Shown here in pieces: positions 26,696-34,497 of a DNA stretch of 41,116 nt. This DNA is from an uncultured Chthoniobacterales bacterium (GTDB taxonomy: Bacteria; Verrucomicrobiota; Verrucomicrobiia; Chthoniobacterales; UBA10450), in NCBI GenBank assembly GCA_902805675.1, contig CADCTA010000058.1:1-41116 (forward strand). Direction: 5' to 3'. The notes under the pieces were generated by a model. The model saw only the letters and a program-made list of their open reading frames with translations, was not told where the DNA came from and searched no databases. Every line of letters begins with the position of its first letter. Position 1 is the first letter of the stretch. Made by a program: the position numbers and the translations under genes.

Positions 26696-27154
26696 TCAGC
26701 CGGTCGCGTCACGCAGCGCGACAAATGTCGCTTCGAACGCCGCCGCGGCGATGCCGTTCTCTTCCACGGTAATCTGCAGCGTCATCTTCGCCTTTCCCGT
26801 CATGCGAACCTCAGTCACAAATGCGGCAAGCTCCTGCGCATCCGGCCTCGCACACACCGCACGAATCGTCACCCGCACCGGCCGGAGAAAACGAATGGAG
26901 CTTTGTGCGACGATGAGATGCGCGGCATCCTCGCGCAGTTCCATCCAGAGCAATCCGTAGCCGGCCAGGGTGGCGACGGCGTTGATGCTCCCGCCGAACG
27001 CGGTGTGCAGGTGATTGTAGTTCAGCGCCACCGGCGCCTCGACGACGAAACTGCGCTCCTCATCGGCCACCACGCGAACCCCCATCGCCCGCGTAAGTGG
27101 AATCTTGCGATGAAAGAACTCCTCAGCTTCGCGCAGTTCATTCGGTGTTTTCAT
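26696..27154 (-). CDS. YiiD_C-type hotdog-fold thioesterase
   Basis: A 152-residue cytosolic protein with the hotdog-fold pattern of the YiiD C-terminal domain: R-K-I-P-L-T-R-A-M-G-V-R-V at about 16-28, V-A-L-N-Y-N-H-L-H-T-A-F-G-G-S-I-N-A-V-A near 42-61 (the central helix and its glycines), then alternating strands to the end. These proteins are thought to hydrolyse acyl-CoA or related thioesters, with no settled substrate. ATG 27154 is chosen because it precedes the domain by about 15 residues; the open frame further upstream has no domain content. It diverges from the SRPBCC gene with 62 bp between starts, so the two may share a control region. Confidence 0.85.
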   Translation of the reverse strand: MKTPNELREAEEFFHRKIPLTRAMGVRVVADEERSFVVEAPVALNYNHLHTAFGGSINAVATLAGYGLLWMELREDAAHLIVAQSSIRFLRPVRVTIRAVCARPDAQELAAFVTEVRMTGKAKMTLQITVEENGIAAAAFEATFVALRDATG

Positions 27155-27216
27155 GTTCGGCCAATCCAACGAACCCGCGCGATGCGAAGTCCTTAGGCAG
27201 GCAAGGAACCACACAT

Positions 27217-27684
27217 ATGGAAACGATCGAAAAATCAATCGAAGTCGATGCGCCACTGAACACTGTCTATAACCAGTGGACGCAATTTGAAGAATTCCCA
27301 CGCTTCATGGAAGGCGTGAAAGAAGTCCGCCAGACGGATGATAAGCGGCTGCATTGGCGCGCTGACATCGCGGGCAAGGAGAAAGAATGGGACGCCGAAA
27401 TCTACCGCCAGGAGCCTGACCAGGCGATCGCGTGGCGCAGCACATCCGGCGCGCAGAATGGCGGCGAAGTGCGGTTCTCGAGCGCCGGCGGCAATCGGAC
27501 ACAGATCACGCTCACAATTTCGTATGACCCGGAAGGCATCATCGAGAATATCGGCGACGCGCTCGGCGCAGTCTCGATGCGTGTGCAGGGCGACCTGAAT
27601 CGCTTCAAGGAGTTCATCGAGAGCCGTGGCAGCGAGACCGGTGCATGGCGCGGTGAGATCCGCGGCGGCTCGGTTTCTGGTTAG
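27217..27684 (+). CDS. SRPBCC/START-like ligand-binding protein (polyketide cyclase type)
   Basis: A 155-residue single-domain protein. It starts METIEKSIEVDAPLNTVYNQW, then F-x-x-F-P-R-F-M-E-G-V, the typical opening of 'SRPBCC family/cyclase-dehydrase' proteins, continues with strands and ends in a long helix (DLNRFKEFIESRG) that closes the pocket. Members bind hydrophobic ligands or act in lipid and stress responses; the ligand here is unknown. ATG 27217 has AAGGA 9 bases upstream. The C-terminal tail is Gly/Ser/Arg-rich. Divergent partner of the YiiD_C thioesterase gene. Confidence 0.88.
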   Translation: METIEKSIEVDAPLNTVYNQWTQFEEFPRFMEGVKEVRQTDDKRLHWRADIAGKEKEWDAEIYRQEPDQAIAWRSTSGAQNGGEVRFSSAGGNRTQITLTISYDPEGIIENIGDALGAVSMRVQGDLNRFKEFIESRGSETGAWRGEIRGGSVSG

Positions 27685-28217
27685 CACGGGCTTGCTTGGG
27701 CGCGCGATGTCCCGCGATGGAGGCGACATCGACGCAGCGCGCGTGATCAGCACTGGCAACAATCGCTGGAGCGGTCTGTCGACGAAGCGTAGCAGCAGAG
27801 GAAGTAAGAGCTGTCTCAACTGCGCGACACGTTAACGAACGTTAACGACGCGGCTGGGCGGGCGGTTTGCGCGATAGCGCGATCCCGCCCGGAGCAGCGT
27901 CATCCTGAGCCGCGGAGACGGCGAAGGACCTCGCGCAGGGCATCAAGTGCGTGCGCAACAGCGTGCATTACCAAGCACGCCAGGCGGGGACCAAACGCTC
28001 CGGCCACAATGTCGCCGCGCAGCGCGAGCCAACGATACTGACTGCATTGCAGCCTAGCTCTAGTCGTTCCGCCGTAGTATAGAAAACGCTGCGCTGCCTA
28101 AGCTCTCGACGGCTAAATATTCTTCAGAAGCCGCTGAATGTGAATAACTTAAATTTCTTCGCCAACCCGAAATAAAAGGCTGGTGCGATTGGCACGGGCT
28201 CTGCAATACAGAGCCAC
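27685..28217. other. 533-bp gap with one hairpin and one half of a family B repeat
   Basis: No gene I can support. At 27856-27890 GGGCGGG and CCCGCCC enclose an inner GCGC-GATA-GCGC hairpin. At 27899-27940 a single family B arm (GTCATCCTGAGCCGCGG to CGCGCAGG) has no partner. At 27830-27847 a short double CGTTAACG occurs. From about 28100 the DNA is clearly more AT-rich than its surroundings and probably holds the promoter of the following secreted protein, but I cannot name boxes. Confidence 0.5.
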
Positions 28218-28781
28218 GTGCAACGTCTTCTTCTACTCGCCTTGCTCTGCGTTTGCGGCCTCGGCCTCTCAACCACAGCCGTGCGCGCTGAAGGTCTGGT
28301 TCGCTCTAAGTCGCATTTTTACTACAAGAGCGGTTCCGGCAAAGTAGCCGGCGCCAGCATCGTCCGCCGCTACTATAAAGGGCCGACGGTCCACGCATCG
28401 GCGACGGTCGATCCACGGCTCGACCCACGGCTTCGCCGCGCGGCTACGTTCGCCCAGGAGCGCGCTCACGCGCGGACGAAGGCTCGTTGCTGGCGGTATG
28501 TGAAGCAGGCGCTCGTCGCGGCCGGCGCGGTCGATTCTTACCCGACTTCCAACTACGGTGCACAAGCGGGCAACGAGCTCGTCAGCAAATACGGCTTCAC
28601 GAAACTGCCGATCCGTGATCCTTACGCAGCGCCAGTCGGTGCGGTAATCGTCTACGGCAAAGGGGCGGGCGGCGCCGGGCACGTGGAGATTCGGACGAAG
28701 GACGGCTTCGTGAGCGATTACTACAGCAAGAACAAGTGCTTCTATCCGCTGATCGCCGTCTACGGGAAGTTCTCCTCGTAG
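28218..28781 (+). CDS. Secreted NlpC/P60-CHAP-like cysteine peptidase or amidase
   Basis: A 187-residue protein starting with GTG (28218). Residues 1-24 form a signal peptide (LLLLALLCVCGLGLS, cleavage near VRA-E). The C-terminal 100 residues resemble papain-like peptidoglycan hydrolases: A-R-C-W-R-Y-V with candidate nucleophile Cys91 at the start of a helix, a P-V-G-A-V-I-V-Y strand, G-H-V-E-I-R with candidate His155, and DYYSKNKCFYPLIAVY at the end. The linker 25-80 is basic. The likely target is cell-wall peptide or an amide bond in the periplasm. There is no cleaner start nearby, and GTG opens the signal peptide. No immunity-like gene is adjacent. Confidence 0.65.
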   Translation: MQRLLLLALLCVCGLGLSTTAVRAEGLVRSKSHFYYKSGSGKVAGASIVRRYYKGPTVHASATVDPRLDPRLRRAATFAQERAHARTKARCWRYVKQALVAAGAVDSYPTSNYGAQAGNELVSKYGFTKLPIRDPYAAPVGAVIVYGKGAGGAGHVEIRTKDGFVSDYYSKNKCFYPLIAVYGKFSS

Positions 28782-29324
28782 TCCGTATCTGAACCGCGCT
28801 CCGCTCAATGGGGCCCGGAAACGCGGCGGCATTCTTACCTCGTAACGTGTGCCTGCGCTGAAAACGCGAGCCTAGATCCCGCGCGGATCACTTCAGCGCG
28901 CGTCGCGGATCCCTTTCTGCACGGGCGGCGGGCGTGCGTCGTGCGCATCGGTGGCACATCGCAAAAGAACAAAGACGCCGGATTCCCGCTTGGCGCCGGG
29001 ACGGTCGGAGTAACACCTCTGGGCCGGTGCGGACGCCTGAGGTGAAAGCGCCAGAATACTGGCGCACTCCAAGACGCTGCCGCGACCGCAACGCTCCCCG
29101 CGTCGCCTGCGTTTTGGAGTGCGGCGGTATTCCGCCGCTTTGATCGTCAACCACGCGAAGCGCGCGAATATCACAAGCCGCGAAGTGCCGGCACGTCGCG
29201 GGACTGCTCTAGGCGTTCACGCCGGCGCGACCATGCACGCGACGCGTAAGCAGAAACGTCTCGAGGCAGCGGCAGCAGGAGCTCCTGCGACTGCCCGATG
29301 TGGTGCGAGTTCACGCGGCGCCCG
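28782..29324. other. Gap after the secreted protein; only a repeat recognised
   Basis: Apart from the family C repeat at 29045-29141, listed separately, I see no gene, RNA or regulatory site in this stretch. Short open frames here are translations of the repeat. Confidence 0.5.
29045..29141. repeat. Palindromic intergenic element, family C (copy 2, mixed arms)
   Basis: The left arm hairpin is GCGCCAG-AATA-CTGGCGC and the right arm hairpin GCGGCGG-TATT-CCGCCGC, with CACTCCAAGACGC and GCGTTTTGGAGTG between them. The left arm differs from copy 1 in several bases, yet each change is matched on the other side of its stem. Confidence 0.92.
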
Positions 29325-30389
29325 CTACTTCCGCTCCGACAACTTTAGCAACTGCTCCAGCTCAGCTTTCCAAAGAACCGCAAGCGTGTGGCTGCCATGC
29401 CCTCGCGTTTTGTCGCTCAACGGCAGCGTCACCGCCCGTCCGTTTGGCACGCGCTTGATCTCGCGCTCGAAAATCCCGAGCTCCGGCGGGTTGATGAGAT
29501 CGTCGGCGAAGTTCACCGCCACGAGCGGCGCTCGGATCTTCTCCAGGCCTGGCGCAGGGTCGTAGTCGTACGACGCTTCCAGCGCGTAGAGCATGTCGTT
29601 CGCGTCACCCGTCTTCAGGTAATCCGCCACGAACTTGTCGAGCTCCTCGTCCGCTTTCTCACGGGTCGGCGCTTGTTGCTGCCGCAGCACGGGATTGCTA
29701 CTCATCAGCCACAGCATCTGCGCGCCCGTGCGCAGACTCTGCGGCTGGTTCGTGTAGTCGCCGCCCTGCCATTCCGGATCGCTCCGGATCGCGTCGATCA
29801 CCATGCGACGCCACGCGCGATTGCGTCCGGAGATCTGCGTCGGGAGGCTCGCCAGCGGCATCAGGGCATCCATGAACTCCGGATGCATCTGGCCCCAGAG
29901 CCAGGTGTGCATGCCGCCCATCGACGTGCCCATGACGAGCCGCGCGTGGTCGACGCCGAGGCCTTCCTTCAGCAGTCGGAACTGCGCGTCGACCATGTCC
30001 CGGTAGCCGTAGCGCGGGAACTTCGCGTGGGAGCCGTCGCTCGGCTTGCTCGACTTGCCGTGTCCGATTCCATCCGGCAGCACGATGAAGAACTTCGTCG
30101 CATCGAGCAGCTGGCCGGGCCCGAACAACTCGCCCGCAAATTCCGGCCGGATGAATTGCGCACCGCTCCCGGTGGTGCCGTGTGTGATCAGGACAGCGTT
30201 GCGCACCTTGCCTTGCTCGTCCTTCCGCGGCTCGCCGATAGTGCGGTAATGGATCCGCAGCTCCGGCATTGTCTCGCCGGACGCGAAACGGAAGTTGCGG
30301 AGCGAGAAGTCCCCCTCGATCGGTGCCGGGTATTCGGCCGCCGACGCGAGCGATCCGACGAGCATCAGCAGGAACGCCATGCTCCGCAT
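29325..30389 (-). CDS. Secreted alpha/beta hydrolase, homoserine-acetyltransferase-like
   Basis: A 354-residue precursor with a signal peptide (RSMAFLLMLVGSLASA, cleavage about 17). The alpha/beta fold includes NAVLITHGTTGSG, the nucleophile elbow G-T-S-M-G-G-M with Ser156, the acidic residue in NFADDLINPPE and the His in RGHGSHT. The sequence resembles MetX-type acyltransferases, but the signal peptide argues against methionine synthesis and for a periplasmic esterase or hydrolase. ATG 30389 is preferred because GGAAG lies three bases before it and the signal peptide begins there; an in-frame ATG at 30422 is also possible. Confidence 0.82.
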   Translation of the reverse strand: MRSMAFLLMLVGSLASAAEYPAPIEGDFSLRNFRFASGETMPELRIHYRTIGEPRKDEQGKVRNAVLITHGTTGSGAQFIRPEFAGELFGPGQLLDATKFFIVLPDGIGHGKSSKPSDGSHAKFPRYGYRDMVDAQFRLLKEGLGVDHARLVMGTSMGGMHTWLWGQMHPEFMDALMPLASLPTQISGRNRAWRRMVIDAIRSDPEWQGGDYTNQPQSLRTGAQMLWLMSSNPVLRQQQAPTREKADEELDKFVADYLKTGDANDMLYALEASYDYDPAPGLEKIRAPLVAVNFADDLINPPELGIFEREIKRVPNGRAVTLPLSDKTRGHGSHTLAVLWKAELEQLLKLSERK

Positions 30390-30466
30390 GATCTTCCAGT
30401 GGGCCGTGTGGCACGTCTTCATAGCTAGAAAATTTGCTGGCACAAACGTCCGGCTAAACAACCAGT

Positions 30467-30557
30467 GTCATTCCGACCGGAGCGAAGCGCAGTGGAGGAA
30501 TCCCGTGGCACCACCATTCGTACTGCCGCGGGATTCCTCGACTTCGCTCGGAATGAC
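30467..30557. repeat. Palindromic intergenic element, family A (copy)
   Basis: Ends GTCATTCCGACCGGAGCGAA and ACTTCGCTCGGAATGAC; core GGAATCCCGTGGCA and TGCCGCGGGATTCC. Nearly identical to the copy at 20706, including the outer 20 bases. It lies upstream of the MetX-like gene. Confidence 0.92.
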
Positions 30558-30587
30558 ATGCTTGTTAGACCGCAAGTCTCGGCCACT

Positions 30588-30950
30588 CTATAACGCCGGC
30601 GTGTCAGACTCCGCTTCGGGTCCCTCCGCCTTCGTGGCCTCCAGAATCTTGGTCGCGAGCTCGCGAATCTTGTCGAGGCGCTCGCCGAGCAGCGTCCGCA
30701 GATCCTCAGGGGAAAACGTGTGGCCGGTCGCTGGAGGCGTGGCGAGCAGCTGCACCGCTTCGAAACCTTTGGCGTGCAATTCGCTGAGATCGGCCGCGTT
30801 GCGCGCGTGCTTTTCGAATGCACTGCGAATCACGCGCGAGACGTCGTCCAGGCGTACGACACAGCCATTCAAGTCGTCGCCATAGATGACGCGCAAGACT
30901 TCTTCCGCAGCCGCCGTCGCGTTCTTGTCGAGCTCCGCGGAATCATTCAT
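30588..30950 (-). CDS. Hypothetical helical protein, 120 residues
   Basis: A 120-residue, mostly helical, acidic cytosolic protein: NDSAELDKNATAAAEEVLR, VVRLDDVSRVIRSAFEKHAR, FEAVQLLATPP, then DLRTLLGERLDKIRELATKILEAT and a Glu/Ala-rich tail. No family recognised. ATG 30950 is preferred to a start 10 residues earlier because the helical body begins here; neither has a good ribosome site. It lies 74 bp downstream of the bactofilin stop on the same strand, so it may be co-transcribed with bactofilin and work with it. Confidence 0.65.
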   Translation of the reverse strand: MNDSAELDKNATAAAEEVLRVIYGDDLNGCVVRLDDVSRVIRSAFEKHARNAADLSELHAKGFEAVQLLATPPATGHTFSPEDLRTLLGERLDKIRELATKILEATKAEGPEAESDTPAL

Positions 30951-31024
30951 CGCGAGCAAATATGCGCGTTCCCGTGACAAACACGAGCCGCGACTCTGCG
31001 GCGCGCTGGTGCCGCCGTGCCGCC

Positions 31025-31498
31025 TTAGGCCGCCGGTGACTCTGACGCCGCTGCCGCCATCTCAGCTGCCTTCTTTGGCGAGCTGATCTTCGCGCTCCCG
31101 AGGAACGTGGCCTCTTCGTCGACCACGAGTCGCGGTGCCTCGATGTCGCCGCGGAGCGTGCAACCGGCGCGAAGCTCGCAGCGTTCTTCGGCGATGATGT
31201 CGCCTTCCACGGTGCCGTGCACCGTGACGGATTTTGTGCGGATCTCGCCTTTGATCTCAGCGTGTTCGCCGATGGTAAGCCGCCCACCGGAGGTCGAGTC
31301 GATGGACCCTTCGACGTAACCGTCGATCACCAGGTCGCTGCCGAATTTCACGGAGCCTTTGATCGACACGCCGCTCGAGAGCACCGCTCCTGACCGCACG
31401 GCCGGCGCATTGTTGCCGTTGGAAGCCGTAGCTTGCGGGGTGGGCACGAGCGACGGGGCGGCGGGTTCTACTCGGCGAGGCGGGTTAAACATCTGCAT
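31025..31498 (-). CDS. Bactofilin (polymer-forming cytoskeletal protein)
   Basis: A 157-residue protein with a disordered Pro/Ala-rich N-terminus (1-45), a right-handed beta-helix core with short repeating strands (S-I-K-G-S-V-K-F-G-S-D-L-V-I-D-G, V-E-G-S-I-D, I-K-G-E-I-R-T, V-E-G-D-I-I-A, L-R-G-D-I-E) from about 46 to 135, and an Ala/Ser tail. Bactofilins polymerise without nucleotides and scaffold cell-wall enzymes or chromosome positioning. No membrane helix is present; the short hydrophobic N-terminus could still associate with membranes. ATG 31498; a second ATG two codons on is possible. Upstream lies a spacer with two DnaA-box-like sequences. Confidence 0.92.
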   Translation of the reverse strand: MQMFNPPRRVEPAAPSLVPTPQATASNGNNAPAVRSGAVLSSGVSIKGSVKFGSDLVIDGYVEGSIDSTSGGRLTIGEHAEIKGEIRTKSVTVHGTVEGDIIAEERCELRAGCTLRGDIEAPRLVVDEEATFLGSAKISSPKKAAEMAAAASESPAA

Positions 31499-31623
31499 AA
31501 CTGTGGGTGTGCTTGGGCTGGCAGCGAGGTCACGCGATCCGCGAAAAGACTGTCGCTAAATTGCTGCTCGCGTGACGGATGGTTGGGCAGAATGGCAGGT
31601 TTCGGTGCCGCTGCACAGGAAAA

Positions 31624-31643
31624 TTATTAACAGGTTTTTCACA
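31624..31643 (+). other. Two DnaA-box-like 9-mers
   Basis: TTATTAACA (31624-31632) and TTTTTCACA (31635-31643) lie in direct orientation two bases apart in the AT-rich part of the bactofilin upstream gap. Each differs from the DnaA box TTATNCACA by one base. They may be chance in AT-rich DNA or a DnaA-binding site controlling the nearby gene. Confidence 0.25.
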
Positions 31644-31669
31644 GCCGTGCCGCGGCGTGTTCAAGCCGT

Positions 31670-31777
31670 GGTAGGGACATCGCGCTCCGGTGTCCGAGCA
31701 GCGCGCCAGCATCTTTGACGATGCGGTGTCCCATCGTGTGCGACGCGTTCCGGACGCCGCAGCGCGGCGTCCCTACC
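31670..31777. repeat. Palindromic intergenic element, family D (copy 1)
   Basis: Outer arms GGTAGGGACAT and GGCGTCCCTACC. Two inner hairpins: GGACATCG paired with CGGTGTCC on the left, and GGACGCCGC paired with GCGGCGTCC on the right. It lies between the bactofilin and erythromycin-esterase-like genes. The second copy is at 35361-35468. The remaining bases of the gap 31499-31799 hold only the DnaA-like pair. Confidence 0.9.
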
Positions 31778-31799
31778 AGTCGGGATCATCCGCGAGCGC

Positions 31800-33143
31800 C
31801 TACAAGCTCGATGGAAACGTGTCCGGCAATTCGCCCGTCACGACAGTGCCGGTCGTCTCGAGCGGCTGGAGTGCGGTCGTTTCATCGAGGTGGATCATGA
31901 CGTCGAACTGTTCCGTCACGCGTGCGTGGAAGTAATGGCTCCACCGCTCCGTTGCCGCGGCGTAGATCACGCCGATGGCGCGTTGCAGCCGCGACTTCTT
32001 CAGCAGCTCGGTCGCGCGGTTTTGCTCACGGAGGTTGAGCCAGAACCGCGGGAGTCCCACGTTGTGGAACAGCTCCTCGTAGCTTCCACCAAGGCCCGGA
32101 CGCACACGCTTCCGCTCCCCCGCTTCACCCCAGTCTGACGCCGCCGTCACACTGCCGCTGTAGGTGCTGAACCCGATGAGGAATGCAGCGTCGCCCACTC
32201 GCTCGCGCACCAGCTGGCCGACGTTGTGCTCGCCGCGCTCGCCCATCTCTGTCGCGCGTGCATCGCCGAGATGAGAGTTGTGCGCCCAGACCACGACCTT
32301 CGTCGAGCCGCCGTCGAGCCGCGTGACGAGCGCATTCAAGGTCTCAGCCATGTGCGAATCGCGCAGGTTCCACGAAGAGGCGCGCCCGCGGAACATGGAG
32401 CGGTAGTAGCGCTCGGCGTTGCGCACGAGCCGCGCGTTTTGCTCCGCGAAGAACAGCTCCTCCGCCTCACGTTCATCAGCGTGCGCGTTCGCCTGGTCAT
32501 ACTTTCGTCGCAACTCGATCAATTGCTCGATCACCGCCTGCTCGCATGTCTCGGCAACGCCTTTCGCGGTCGCATAGCCGTACGTCTGCGGATCCTCACC
32601 GAAATGCTCGAAGCACGCGTAGCGTCTGCGTGCACGGGCCGCCGCGTCGGGATCCGTCTTCGCCAGATAGCCGAGCACGGCATCGATCGAAGCGTGCAGG
32701 CTGTACAAATCCATCCCGTACAATCCCACCTGCGACTTCTCGTTCCCGCCCCGGCTGTTCCATTCGCGCGCCCATTCCACGAACTCGAGCACCACGCTGT
32801 TGCGCCACATCCATTGCGGAAACTTTGTGAATGCGCCGAGCGCCGCGCTGGCGCTCGTATCTTGCCCGAGGCCGCGCACGTAACGGTGCACGCGCAGCAT
32901 GTCGGGCCAGTCAGCCTCGAGCGCCACGAGGCGGAAGCCTTTCTCCTCGATCAGCCGACGCGTCAGCGCGGCGCGGATTTCATAGAACTCGTGCGTGCCG
33001 TGGCTCGCTTCACCGATGAGGACGAACTGCGCGTCGCCTGCGAGCTCGACGATCGCGTCATAGTCCGTCGCGTCGGCGATCGGATGAGCCGCGTCCCGCA
33101 CCACCGTCGCATCATTGGAGCTAAACAGGCCCACACCACGCAT
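31800..33143 (-). CDS. Erythromycin esterase family protein
   Basis: A 447-residue protein with the erythromycin-esterase core: F-V-L-I-G-E-A-S-H-G-T-H-E near residues 40-52 with Glu45, His48 and His51, F-R-L-V-A-L-E-A-D-W-P near 75, V-V-V-W-A-H-N-S-H-L-G-D near 280 and a helical C-terminal half. Some members inactivate macrolides, but many chromosomal ones have unrelated, unknown roles, and resistance should not be assumed. No signal peptide. ATG 33143 is preferred to a TTG four codons upstream; no clear ribosome site. It follows the membrane-anchored unknown by 34 bp on the same strand, suggesting a shared transcript. Confidence 0.88.
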   Translation of the reverse strand: MRGVGLFSSNDATVVRDAAHPIADATDYDAIVELAGDAQFVLIGEASHGTHEFYEIRAALTRRLIEEKGFRLVALEADWPDMLRVHRYVRGLGQDTSASAALGAFTKFPQWMWRNSVVLEFVEWAREWNSRGGNEKSQVGLYGMDLYSLHASIDAVLGYLAKTDPDAAARARRRYACFEHFGEDPQTYGYATAKGVAETCEQAVIEQLIELRRKYDQANAHADEREAEELFFAEQNARLVRNAERYYRSMFRGRASSWNLRDSHMAETLNALVTRLDGGSTKVVVWAHNSHLGDARATEMGERGEHNVGQLVRERVGDAAFLIGFSTYSGSVTAASDWGEAGERKRVRPGLGGSYEELFHNVGLPRFWLNLREQNRATELLKKSRLQRAIGVIYAAATERWSHYFHARVTEQFDVMIHLDETTALQPLETTGTVVTGELPDTFPSSL

Positions 33144-33177
33144 TCGCACGCGCAACGCCGCGCGTATGCACGCCCAC

Positions 33178-34392
33178 TCAGTTGTACTCGAACGCGCGGA
33201 AGCTGCCGTCGCTCAGCTTGACGCTGACGAGCTGTGCGCGCTGCAGGGAGGCCGTGCGCGGCGGCAATCCGCGAAAGGCCACATACTCATCGGTCGCGCA
33301 GACGGTGTTCGGCAACTTGATCGGCAGGATGGTGCTCCATCGCACCTCGCCTTCAGGCGTGATCCGCGTGAGCAGCATCTGCGCTGAATCATCGATCGCG
33401 GTGTAATGCTCGATGATCAGGTCGGGCGAACCTTTCGCCTGCACCGGACGCATCCGTTTCCCATCGCGCAGGAAACCACCGCGCAGGTAAGTGTTGTCGC
33501 GCACAGCCTGCATCTCGCCGAGTTGGCTACGCCCCGGGCCGCTGTCCGTCACGGGCGCCGTCCACACCTTGCGCCGCTCTGGATCGACCGACTCATGCCT
33601 CCGGGGGCGATCCCAGCTGCGCGCGTACTGGCGTTGCTCGCCGGCGGATAAAATCCCGAACCACCTCTCCCCTGAACGCCACGAATCGAGTCCGAATTCA
33701 CCGGGCAGCTGCGCCACTGTCGTCGCCGTGCCCTCATCCGTTCGCGCGCCCCACTCCTGCACCGAGCGCTCCCATTCCTGCGCGTCGCGCGTCGGCTGGT
33801 TTGGTGTTGCTTCCGGCTGCGGCGCGATCGTCCACGTGCGCGTGTCCAGGATGAGGCGAGTGCCATCACGCGTGGTGACTCGCAGACCAGATTCCGCGTC
33901 GAAGTCATAGAACTTGCGATCGTCAGGCAATTGATCTTTTAACTGCGGCACGCGTGTCTCGATCGCGGCCGCATCGAGCTCCAGCTCACGCCTCGCGATG
34001 GAAAACGCGCGCACACCTCCGGCGAAAACCCAGATGCGGTCCGGCTCCGCGCCGAGCAGGTAAACGCCAGGATCCCTGGCACCGCTGCGATGGACGACGA
34101 TGCGCGCGAGATTGGCGGCGTCAGACATTCGATTCAGCTGCAGCTCGACGATCTCTCGCCCGCCGCTACCGGAGCTGCGCCGGTTCCATTTCGGCTGCTC
34201 GTAGGTGAGCAACGTCGCCAGCACCGCCTCGCCCGCGGCATCGCGCGCGATCAGCGGCCCGGCGGCGATGGCACGGACGACGCGAGCTTGGAGCAGCGCC
34301 CCCGACTTTAGCCAGGCAAGCGCGACCAGCCCGATCGCGATGGCAGCGACTACTTTGAGCCACGCGCGTCCCTTGCTGCTCCCGCTTTCCAT
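33178..34392 (-). CDS. Membrane-anchored protein of unknown function, 404 residues
   Basis: A 404-residue protein with one N-terminal membrane helix (WLKVVAAIAIGLVALAWLK, about 11-29) after basic residues, so the rest most likely lies in the periplasm. The body is beta-rich with sugar- or propeller-like strand patterns (DRIWVFAGGVRAFSIARR, WFGILSAGEQ, VRWSTILPIKLPN, VCATDEYVAFRGLPP). No family recognised with confidence; there may be a distant beta-propeller. ATG 34392 is chosen because it precedes the helix; the frame upstream is antisense to the SDR gene. Transcribed away from the SDR gene, 105 bp between starts. Confidence 0.65.
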   Translation of the reverse strand: MESGSSKGRAWLKVVAAIAIGLVALAWLKSGALLQARVVRAIAAGPLIARDAAGEAVLATLLTYEQPKWNRRSSGSGGREIVELQLNRMSDAANLARIVVHRSGARDPGVYLLGAEPDRIWVFAGGVRAFSIARRELELDAAAIETRVPQLKDQLPDDRKFYDFDAESGLRVTTRDGTRLILDTRTWTIAPQPEATPNQPTRDAQEWERSVQEWGARTDEGTATTVAQLPGEFGLDSWRSGERWFGILSAGEQRQYARSWDRPRRHESVDPERRKVWTAPVTDSGPGRSQLGEMQAVRDNTYLRGGFLRDGKRMRPVQAKGSPDLIIEHYTAIDDSAQMLLTRITPEGEVRWSTILPIKLPNTVCATDEYVAFRGLPPRTASLQRAQLVSVKLSDGSFRAFEYN

Positions 34393-34497
34393 CGAGCGCG
34401 ATACTGAAGAAACGCTGCGGATCCAGCAAGCCGGCAACAAATCACGCCCCCGCCGAAACTCGCGACCAGCCACCAAGACGGGTGCGATCTCGTTCGC

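Noticed and set aside
28888..29174. Short frames encoding peptides such as VLECGGIPPL
   Set aside because: They are translations of the family C repeat, seen again at the other copies.
29388..30428. Plus-strand open frame of 346 residues opposite the MetX-like hydrolase
   Set aside because: Antisense shadow in high-GC DNA; the minus strand has a signal peptide and full hydrolase motifs.
32226..33221. Plus-strand open frame of 331 residues opposite the erythromycin-esterase-like gene
   Set aside because: The minus-strand frame has the conserved Glu/His motifs; the plus frame has no family character.
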